From: Symsagittifera roscoffensis
Lineage: Eukaryota > Xenacoelomorpha > Acoela > Convolutidae
NCBI RefSeq assembly: GCF_963678635.1
Contig: NC_087070.1
Span: 13,240,539-13,304,538, forward strand
Direction of reading: 5' to 3'
Length of the DNA stretch: 64,000 nt
Position 1 is the first letter of the stretch. Each line of letters opens with the position of its first letter. Under the pieces are notes generated by a model. It was given only the letters and a program-made list of their open reading frames with translations, had not been told where the DNA came from and ran no database searches. Both the position numbers and the translations under genes were made by a program. Shown in pieces: positions 56,000-64,000 of the stretch.

Positions 56000-56815
56000 A
56001 TGGTTACAGGAAAGGCATTTGGCATAACAAAGATTGGGGCAAGAATAATGTCAATAATCACTGTGGGCGGCTACGAAGTAACGAGAAACTTGAGCGAACC
56101 AAGTGACCAGACAATAATGCACATTGATGAGTACGCAGATTACTTGAGTTGTATAAGCCCACAAACAACTTCTAGAGCATTGAGAGCACTACTCACGAGA
56201 GGGGGTAGCAAGTCGGTACGTGTTGATAACAGGTACACAGAAGCTTATGGTCCACATGAGGTGATGCTAAATATAGATGGAATCAACATCTATACCAAAA
56301 CAATGATAACATGTGATGAAGACCTTATTGGGAAAATCTACTTGGGAAAAGAAGAGTTGAAAGTGAGATCGATTGGACACTGCGCCATGCTTGAAGAAGA
56401 TGCAATGCACATCGGGACAGAGGCAGATGTGATAGGACACGTTCTAGACATAAGTGGCAAAAAGACTCAGTTACGTGGGTTACTTGATACGGGAGCAGTC
56501 TTGAGTGTCATACCAATCGAAACTTGGGAACGAATGGGCTTCAACAAAGATGATTTGATAGATTCGAGAATACGGTTGTCAGCTGCAAACAAAGGGGCCC
56601 TGCGGGTGTTGGGCGGAACGCCGATAATAACCCTCAACCTGGGGGAACGTAACCTGAGGATGAGCTTTCTTGTGGTAGAAAACCTAGATGAGTCTGACCA
56701 ATTTATTTTAGGCAGAGACTTCATCAGGAACTTTGATGTAGCGATTGAACTAAACAACGCAATGTTCAGGATACGGAACCCGGATAGGAGGTACGCAATC
56801 AAACCGGTAAATTGA
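56000..56815 (+). pseudogene. aspartic protease region of Element 2
   Basis: Retropepsin-type. The catalytic DTGA is at 56,486-56,497 inside LLDTGAVLSVIPIETW, and FILGRDFIRNFDVAIE forms the second hallmark. An N-terminal extension of about 160 residues (VTGKAFGITKIGARIMSII, YTKTMITCDEDLIGKIYLG) is shared with Element 1 and is larger than in a minimal retroviral protease. Fossil element. Confidence 0.87.
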
Positions 56816-56818
56816 GTA

Positions 56819-58230
56819 ATGGCAAATGAAACCAAAGCACCGGTATTCTTGAGTAGGAGGATGAGGCTAAAGGCGAACGAGTCGGCGATTGTAAGCTTAC
56901 GAATGAAAAATAACAATGAACTAAGTGACAACAACAAGCAGGTATGCGTAGTCCCAAATCCAAATAGTCAAAGTGCTGCTGTTTTAGGAAGATCCTTCTC
57001 GATTACGAAGAGCGGCCTCTGCGTGAGTGTCTTGTTGAATACCCTTGACATGCCAATCACGATACAGAGGGGGAGGAAACTGGGATATGCTTTACCTGTT
57101 AAAACTCGATATGAAATGACTGAGAACCATAAACAAAATGAAGTTGTTGATTGTCCCAATCATAGGGACAAAATTTGTATCTTGAGACGATTGAATAAAA
57201 TAAAAGATTCATCAGGTCTTGTGAAGTCACTTAAGTCAGAGACGGACGATGGACTATCGAGCTGTTCGAATTTCCCGGAACGGCCCACATTAGACAAAAT
57301 ACAGGGTGATAAACCGGTTCTACCGGATATTGAACACTTAAGAGGCAAGTTCACGGACGAACAGCTCGAAGCCATCAAGGACGTACTAGAACGGAACGAA
57401 GAAGTTTTTTCAAGACATAAGGCAGACATCGGGTGTTGTAATTTTGTTGAGCATGAAATAGAACTTGAGGAAAACGCAATACCGCACAGGGAGGGGGCGA
57501 GGCGCATGACCCCACACAAATCGGATGCGTGTAGAAAGGAGATTGAAACGCTACTAGAGTATGACATGATAGAACCATCCAAATCACCGTGGGCGTGTGG
57601 AGTAGTGATGGCCAAAAAGAAAGGCGACCAGTTGAGGTTTTGTTGTGACTTTCGATACCTGAACTCCGTCACGGTGAAGGATGCCTATCCCATACCTAGG
57701 ATTGATGAGAGCCTCTCGAAGTTAGGTGATGCAACACTTTTTTACGACTCTTGATTTAGGCTCGGCTTTTTGGCAGGTACCACTCAGGAAGCAGGACAGG
57801 GACAAGACAGGGTTTGCCTGCGAGTTGGGTCTGTTTCAATGGAAACGGATGCCGTTTGGACTTTGCAATGCCACAGCCACGTTTCAGCGGTTGATGGCAC
57901 ACGCGCTGATAGGCGTGACGAAGAAGTATGGCAATCTGGTAATGTGCTATGTGGATGACGTGGTAATAGCAGCACCCACACTAGAGGACCACATTGAGAG
58001 ACTTGACGAAGTATTTGCGTGTATGAAGAGGTCGGGGCTGAAGTGCAAACCATCAAAGTGTGAGATACTCAAGGACTCGATAAAATACTTGGGCAGGATG
58101 GTGGACAAACACGGCATCAGACCAGATCCAGACGCAGTAGAGGCAGTTCTAACTTGGAAATCGCCGAAAACGGAACACCAATTGATGAGCTTTCTGGGTT
58201 TTGCAAATTACTATAGGTAATTCGTCAAAG
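56819..58230 (+). pseudogene. pol: reverse transcriptase region of Element 2
   Basis: Pre-RT linker (VPNPNSQSAAVLGRSF, SETDDGLSSCSNFPERPT), then RT: LLEYDMIEPSKSPWACGVV, LRFCCDFRYLNSVTVKDAYP, TLDLGSAFWQVPL, MPFGLCNATATFQRLM, the YVDD catalytic box at 57,948-57,959, and KPSKCEILKDSIKYLG. Clear Ty3/gypsy type. Fossil element. Confidence 0.88.
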
Positions 58231-58770
58231 GCTACGCAGACAAGGTTTATCCGATGCAACAGTTAATGAGGCACAAGGGCAAGAAGTTCACGTGGAATAA
58301 CGCTGCAGAAGAGTCATTCCAGAGAATAAAGAAAGAGTTGTGCGAGGCAACAGTACTAGGGATGCCAACAGAGAAGGGGATGTACGTACTGGATACGGAC
58401 GCGTCGGTAGTAGCGATATCTGGAATTCTCCACCAAGAACAAGAGTGGAACGGGAAGACAGTCTTGAGACCAATAGCGTACGGGAGCAAAGTCCTAAATG
58501 ACACGGAAATGAAGTACGGAGCACCGAAAGCAGAGATGTTTGCAGTGGTTACCTTTGTCGAGAAATATAGGGCATACCTAGGCAGTGAGCCATTCAAGTT
58601 GCGAGTCGACAACCGGGCACTAAGCTGGCTGAAGACGTACTCAATGGACCAAAGTTACATTGGGAGGTGGATAGTTCGCTTGGACGGATACAATATGATA
58701 ATTGAGCACAGAACACGAGACAAACATCAAAATGCTGACAGCTTGAGCAAGAAGACGGAGTTCTACAAGA
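58231..58770 (+). pseudogene. RNase H region of Element 2
   Basis: LDTDASVVAISGILHQEQ, IAYGSKVLNDTE, KAEMFAVVTFVEKYRAYLG and LRVDNRALSWLK give the D-E-D pattern. It ends in IIEHRTRDKHQNADSLSKK, the usual Ty3-type RNase H/connection end. It degrades the RNA of the hybrid during cDNA synthesis. Fossil element. Confidence 0.87.
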
Positions 58771-59600
58771 GACAAGAACAGAGGGAGGCAGATAGACCTG
58801 AGATCAAAGATGGCTTCTCCTTCATGGACAAGGAAACGTATGACAGTCTTCCTCTCACGAGATGGTTGGACAAATCAGGCAAACCAATAGAAGATCACCC
58901 CGAGTTACCAATGGGAACCACGAAAAAAACAGTCTTGAGAAAGAACCGAGGGATGCCGATAGGAATAACGCTCAAGTCAAAGATCGTGAGAGAGACGCTC
59001 AAAGCAAAAGGTTACGATCTCAACGAGGTAGAGACGGGGAAAGCACAAATAGACGAAGACTTAAAGGGGTTACTCGAGAGACTAGCAGATGATAAGCCCG
59101 TGATTCAAGAAAACTGTAAAGAGGAACCTGAGGTCACAATACTGCGAAAGAGCGGGACAGCTAGTGATAGAAATACCTCGAAGGTGACTAACCTTGATGG
59201 GAAGGAAGTGGTGCAGTCACTGGTCGAAAAGATCCCAGCTGAATTACTTGAACAGACTAGAGTCAGGAGAAAGAGAGGGGAATTCAAGGAAGAAGCTGAA
59301 TACCTGGGACCAGGTCAAGAGTCCGGGGAGCGGTCCACGTCCACAGAAGAAGAAAACAGTGAAGGAGAAGTGAAATGTGGGATGAGGACTCGGAAGCGAG
59401 CAGTGACAATCAATATAGTCTCTGCATGATATTGGCAGAAGAAAAGATTGACACCACGACAGGGAACTACAAACAGATCCGTCCTCAGGAACCTTCAATT
59501 TGGACGTGCAGGAGATACAAGGTGGTGAAGAACTTGAAAGGATTGCAGTTTCGAGGAAGCCATTCAGGGAGCTATCATGCAATTCAAATGTGAGAACAAA
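58771..59600 (+). pseudogene. spacer between RNase H and integrase, Element 2
   Basis: Charged coding-like segment with Lys/Glu-rich stretches (RETLKAKGYDLNEVETGK, ESGERSTSTEEENSEGEV). It is longer than usual for the family and only its edges (DKETYDSLPLTRWLDKSGKP) match Element 1. Role unknown. Fossil element. Confidence 0.5.
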
Positions 59601-61000
59601 TCTGGTGCCGGAAGACGACATGAAGGTGGTAAGGAGGATAGTATGCGTGAAGCTGAATGACGACGTCCACAACCCTGGGGAGATGAATGGGCAGATCATG
59701 GCGCTGAAGGAACATGTCAAAGCGAGATATAGGCTGTCGGACCTGATAAGAGCCCAGAAGAATGACAAGATGACAAGCAATCTCTCCAAATGGATCCGAA
59801 CGGGGTCCAAGGAGAAAGGGGAACTTGAAGAAGACAGCTACAAGATCCTGAGCCAGTTCTACAAAGAGAGGAAAGAGTTACTCTATCACACGGCTGATGG
59901 GGTTGTAGCATGCAAGAGAAAAGAAGAAGACAAGATACTACACAAATGCGCAACCTCATCATACTACCACAATTATATCAGACAGAGGTGCTGTTCAGAT
60001 CACATGATCAAATGGGGCACCAGGGGATAGACAAAGTGCAACAAAAAATAATTCACAGGTTCGATTGGCCAGGATTGAGGAAAGCCTGTGAGAGGTGGGT
60101 GAATTCATGCCTGGCATGTTTGCAAGTGAAAGACCCAAAGAAGATGAAATTCCCACTCAAGTCGGTGGAAAGCTCGGAATTTAATGAAATGGTGCAAGAT
60201 CTGTATGACGGAGTCAGGGTATAACCAGATACTGGTTATAATTGATCACTTCACAAAGCTGGCAGAGGCGGTGCCGTGTCAAACAGCTTCGGCAGAGGAG
60301 ACTTGTGACCACTTGATAAGCCATTGGATATCAAGGTATGGTTGTCCAATGACTTTTCAGTCAGACAACGGCAAAGCCTTTGTGGGGGACTTGACTAAGG
60401 AATTAATGAAGAGGTCACACATAGCTCAAGCACACTCAACGACTTACCATCCTCACACCAACGGGCTGGTAGAGAGACAGAATAGAACGTTGGTGAACAT
60501 GCTGAGGGTATACTGCTCTAGATACATGACTGACTGGGATAAGTATCTGCCTCAAGTCGTTGGGGCATACAACAGTACTCAACACTCAACGACGGGAATC
60601 AGTCCATTCATGATGTTGACAGGCAAAGAGAGAGTGATTCCCCTGACGTTCTTTTACCCGGAGTATGAAGGAAAGAGGACGTCGCCTCAAGCTTACGTGA
60701 AAGAGGCGATCAGGAGACAGCAGGAAATAAACGAGCTGTGCAGGAGGAACACTGCGCAGACACAAATGAGACAGCGCAAGAAATATGATGAACAAATATT
60801 ACAGGCGAAGCCATATGAAGTGGGCCAGTATGTGTGGGTTTTCCAGAATGTGATACCGCCCAAAGGAACGAAGAAACTACTCAAGAAATGCAGAGGACCA
60901 TTCATGATAACTGAAGTACATCAACAAGGACGGTTCTACCGCTTGAGTACTGGGCGAGCAGCACATTATGAGAACCTGAAGCCTCATGTCCCATCCCCAG
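59601..61000 (+). pseudogene. integrase region of Element 2
   Basis: Pre-domain (KARYRLSDLIRAQKNDKMTS), zinc-binding HHCC region near 59,990-60,140 (GIDKVQQKIIHRFDWPG, CLACLQVK), catalytic core about 60,220-60,690 with IDHFTKLAEAV, FQSDNGKAF and NGLVERQNRTL (D-D-E), and a GPF module near 60,885-60,990 (RGPFMITEVHQQGRFYRL, TGRAAHYENLKPH). Fossil element. Confidence 0.88.
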
Positions 61001-61670
61001 AGGACTGGTGTATACCAAAGGACATGGAGGGACTAGAGTACCTACTGGTGGAACCAGCATGTGAAGTGAATGAAAAAGGCACCAGAGATAAGAATGATGG
61101 CAAAGAGAATTTGAGTTTGGATGACAATGAAAAAATAGATGCGGACTTTGAAGTGGAATCTTTTCTGGAAGAAGATTGGAACGATCCGGAGCAAGGTGAA
61201 GTGCCGAGGTGGACTGAACCAGACTTGTCAATACCAGCGGGGACAAGGAGTGGCAATCGCAAACGCACAGGCATGAGGTACAACAGGTATGGCGACGACT
61301 TCCTGATCGATAAGATACAACCTGATGACCTAGGCAAAGAACTAATAAGTGTGGGCGAGCTGACGGCAGATGGTGAATGGCAGATCATAGATGATAATGA
61401 TCACTACCCACAGGAAGACTACTCGACGCCGGAGCGGGAGACGGATTTAGAACAGAGTGAGATAGAGAGGAGGGAGAATACGAACCTGAGGATATTAGAA
61501 TGGATGCGCGATGTCAAGAACGAAAGCGAGGAAGGACAGAGCATACAGCAAGTTGACATATTATCGGGGAAGTACGTGAAAACGGAGGATCCTCTTTTCG
61601 GCTGGACGGCAACAGACAGCCCGCTCGACATTCCGCCAGATAATTCAGACCCAGCATCATCGACCGGGGA
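61001..61670 (+). pseudogene. acidic post-integrase tail with basic patch, Element 2
   Basis: Glu/Asp-rich (FEVESFLEEDWNDPEQGEV), then a basic patch TRSGNRKRTGMRYNRYGDDF near 61,235-61,300, then acidic again. The patch is matched in Element 1. Function unknown; a targeting or packaging role is only a guess. Fossil element. Confidence 0.55.
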
Positions 61671-62271
61671 GTGGGGGTAGGACTTATCCACACCGAAAAT
61701 TTGATGATAAAGAAACTCAGAGAAGTGAGAGAAAGGTGCGGACTGGAAATGGAAGGGGAGGAGGCCGAGCCTACCATAGGACGGAATTTCAAAACGAAGT
61801 TTGAAATACCAAACGAATACTCAGAAAATATCCTGATAACGGATAGTGACTTCATTCTGTCAGACAGGACTAGCGCAATCTGTATCACGGCGGACATGAG
61901 TTTCAAATCAAGACTGGAAGCTGACTTCAAAAGAGAGTACCAGAACGTGGAGTACCAGGCAGAGACCAGGACTGGGAGGAATGGCAGCGCTTCCACCATC
62001 AGTAGCACAAGTCCCGGGCAAATACCTGTGCTTCCTAGTGACGAGGGTCAATGACAGGAACACGATCGATCCCGAACACGTGATGTTGGCACTAACAAGA
62101 CTACGAGACTTCATGATTGAAAGAGGGATGACGGAGGTCTCAATGCCGGTGTATGACCCAAACAGGGGCAAATTAAGCCCAAGGGAATTGTACGCTATCC
62201 TACACGTGGTCTTCGCAGAAACTGAGATAATGGTGCATCTTCACAAGAAATACTACTTGGGCATCGCCTGA
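61671..62271 (+). pseudogene. macro-like (Poa1/ADP-ribose-1''-phosphatase type) domain, Element 2
   Basis: Motifs in order: GVGLIHTENLMIKKLREV, ILITDSDFILSDRTSAICIT, ADMSFKSRLEADFKREYQNV, PGKYLCFLVTRVNDR, ALTRLRDFMIERGMTEVSMP, VYDPNRGKLSPRELYAILHV and FAETEIMVHL. This follows the strand-helix order of Poa1-type macro domains, including the HCVSxDxxMxxGIAxxF-like segment (here ITADMSFKSRLEADF) and the YYLVTK strand (here LCFLVTR). The glycine-rich ADP-ribose loops are altered in both elements in the same way. Strong similarity to Element 1 here suggests the domain was kept by selection while the family was active. Fossil element. Confidence 0.72.
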
Positions 62272-62738
62272 GTCGGGTACGCGGGGTTCTCGAGCTGGGC
62301 ATGAGGGAAGAATCTCGAGTTAGGTGTGGGGTTACAAAACAGGTAAAGAATCTTAGAGGTGATTGGCATGACAAATAATATTTTAAATGATTGATGGTGC
62401 TAAAACATAAAATGAATCTGCATGTTTTTAGAAAATTTCCAATTGAACTATTTTAATAGGACGAAAAGGAAAGGGTTTTAACTATAATAGTAAAGGGGGT
62501 TTTTAGGTTAGGAGCACAGCCTGTCGGTCTAAAAAATCGGGTGTAATTTTCAGATTGATTTAATACAGTCAAATTGACTACCCAACTGTATTCAATTGAA
62601 GAAAGAGAACGCAAATTGAACGATATCTCAAGAAGCAAGCTCAGGTTGCTAAAGTGAACTCAAGTTGCTAAGGTAAACTCAAGTTGCTCATACTCAAGCT
62701 GCTCAGGTAAAAATCAAGTTGCTAATACGCAAGATCAC
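62272..62738 (+). other. non-coding spacer between macro domain and accessory module, Element 2
   Basis: No gene is seen. Near 62,640-62,725 a short unit CTCAAGTTGCT(A/C) recurs about five times with 18-20 bp spacing, immediately before the next reading frame. The spacer length (467) is close to that of Element 1 (486), but I see no sequence similarity. Confidence 0.55.
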
Positions 62739-63940
62739 TTGGAAATCACGGAAATGGCAGATCGATTCTGGAAGTCCATGCCATCGGCTTTGAAAAAACC
62801 CACACTTGACGAATTGTACAGACGTCTGAGGGACCTGGATTATACTCAAATGGACGAGAGAATGGCAGTGATGTTGAATGCCATCCTCCAGTTGGAGGAA
62901 CAGGGCGAGTGTCGGGAGTCTGCGACAGAAGCGGTTTTGATGGTAGGCTACACCACTGATGGAATACCCAATCAAGAGCAAACCAGGTGGCTGTCCTGGA
63001 ACGTGGATGGAGCAATAAGGGGGTTCGATTTGGCAAGGAACCCTGGCTTGAGTAACAATACGGAGTATGGTGCAGGGGAGTTCCCACTGGCGGTCAGACC
63101 ATCAGTCAGATCCACGGGCCAGAGCACGAGCAAGACACCATTGATGTCACGGGCACAGCAAACGGGGGAAGCGTATCCGGACGTCAGTATCATGAAGAAA
63201 GAGCTTGAGAGGACTCAGCGGGAGAGGAACAAGGCGAACCTCGACCGGGATCAAGCGGTGCTCGAGAGAGATCAGGCAAAACTTGAGAGGGATCAAGCGC
63301 GGAGGGAACTGGACATGATGAGAGCTGAACAGCTACAGGCAGAAAGGGTGCGAGAGAATGCCGCGAATTGCGAGCAGCTGAAGTCGGAGCTTGAAAGGTT
63401 CCAGCAACGACAACGCGAGCTCGACATGCAGAAAGGGGCTAGGCCCAAAGAGCGGGTGGTGACCGGCTCAAGACCAGAGTCACGTATGGAGGTGGATGAA
63501 GCTCCTAGGTCTAAGGGACGATTTAACCTCGATCGCGCGGCTCAAGAACATATGAACGAAGGGTTGGAGGTGTGGATACCGTCTGAATCAGCGTCCTCCC
63601 TGCGTGGTCTAGAGACACAAGTAATACGCCCGTTGATGGACGTCGCGCTGCCTGGATATACACCAAGTTCGACCCCGGGTAGCAGTCAGGTGAATGGTAG
63701 CTCGTCACGACTGAAAGAGTTGCACGAGCGGCTACAGCTAAGGAGTCGCGAGAGTCCAGCAGGATTGGACTTACCCTCGACGTGGGGGGAGCAACCTGTC
63801 AGGAGTGTGGTAATCTCGAGTTACAAGAAGAATACGGAAGGTAGATACCACAGGCACAATCGGATGGACTGGAGCACGGCGCAGAGAGACAGGAGAGATT
63901 GCTACATGACGCGGCTTGGGTGGAATACCATACGCAGCCA
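62739..63940 (+). CDS. accessory module start: helical N-terminus and long coiled coil, Element 2
   Basis: Opens with MEITEMADRFWKSMPSALKK then TLDELYRRLRDLDYTQMDER, matching the start of the Element 1 accessory module. About residues 150-235 form a strongly charged coiled coil with ERDQAKLERDQARREL repeats, followed by a polar Ser/Arg/Pro-rich linker. The SGNH domain begins at the window edge. The ATG at 62,739 follows the repeat-bearing spacer; a second ATG lies at 62,754. Function unknown; multimerisation likely. Confidence 0.65.
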
Positions 63941-64000
63941 CGTGTGCCCGAGGGGGCGGTCCACCTGATCATGGGGGACAGCTTGTTGCGGGCGCTGACC
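63941..64000 (+). pseudogene. start of the SGNH hydrolase domain, Element 2 (cut by window end)
   Basis: The last 40 bases encode block I, HLIMGDSLLRAL, with GDS at 63,974-63,982, the same motif and context as HLIIGDSLVRDL of Element 1. The rest lies beyond the window. Confidence 0.7.

Larger units (their letters stand above)
49288..64000 (+). mobile_element. Element 2: giant Ty3/gypsy-like LTR retrotransposon, right end outside window
   Basis: LTR, 3.3 kb leader, gag, protease, RT, RNase H, spacer, integrase, macro-like domain, spacer, coiled coil and the start of an SGNH domain, in the same order as Element 1. It is inserted into region X of Element D. It is broken, with roughly eight interruptions in gag-pol, but better preserved than Element 1 in gag and integrase. 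It is younger than D because it interrupts it. The 3' LTR and target duplication lie outside the window. Confidence 0.87.

Noticed and set aside
57770-58056. Short frames antisense or shifted to RT, RNase H and integrase in both elements
   Set aside because: Shadows of the pol coding strand with no independent motif.
1-64000. Polinton or other large DNA-virus-like element as the source of the accessory genes
   Set aside because: No protein-primed DNA polymerase, packaging ATPase or adenovirus-like protease motif was seen; the ends are LTRs with a purine-rich tract.
1-64000. Host protein-coding, rRNA or functional tRNA genes
   Set aside because: None recognised on either strand; the only tRNA-like signal (50,222-50,300) does not fold convincingly as a complete tRNA by eye.

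Overview
The window is eukaryotic, AT-moderate transposon DNA in which I see no host gene. Every long open stretch belongs to a family of very large Ty3/gypsy-like LTR retrotransposons. The gag CCHC knuckles, the DTGA protease, the Ty3-type RT/RNase H, the HHCC/DDE integrase with a GPF module, and the nested and repeated copies suggest an invertebrate-like animal genome. The species cannot be named from this.

Layout. (1) 1-18,792, plus strand: Element 1, cut by the left edge inside gag. It carries gag, protease, RT, RNase H, an acidic spacer, integrase, a macro-like domain (about 7,570-8,150), a 0.5 kb spacer, and then about 8.5 kb of accessory coding DNA: a coiled coil, an SGNH hydrolase, a second SGNH-like domain, and a long conserved region I do not recognise, called X here. 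A 0.8 kb 3' UTR, a purine-rich tract and an 883-bp LTR follow. (2) 17,111-35,338: three tandem copies of a roughly 6.26 kb tail-to-tail junction. Each holds the plus-strand tail and LTR of Element 1, a 268-bp satellite derived from that LTR, CAATACC-type minisatellites, and the minus-strand LTR and tail of another element (C). The third copy is shorter, mainly because it has two satellite units and not four. (3) 33,174-41,983, minus strand: Element C, with accessory module, 3' UTR and LTR. (4) 41,984-42,183: a run of 200 Ns. (5) 42,184-43,137: a plus-strand LTR fragment and unclassified DNA. (6) 43,138-49,287, minus strand: Element D, with LTR, 3' UTR and region X. (7) 49,288-64,000, plus strand: Element 2, inserted into D. 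It has an 896-bp LTR, a 3.3 kb leader with a 1,286-bp tandem duplication and a 14-bp minisatellite, then gag-pol, macro domain, spacer, coiled coil and the start of the SGNH domain, and it runs off the right edge.

How the parts fit. Two well-diverged elements (1 and 2) both place the macro domain and the coiled coil/SGNH block directly after gag-pol. In Element 1 the block ends at the 3' UTR and LTR, so it looks like part of the transposon and not a neighbour. Overlaying the two copies gives a full element of about 24 kb. All copies look like fossils: the gag-pol parts of 1 and 2 each carry roughly eight to ten interruptions, C is more decayed, and D is partial. The near-identity of the three junction repeats indicates recent rearrangement, or an assembly effect. 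The most novel content is the accessory module and the LTR-derived structures.
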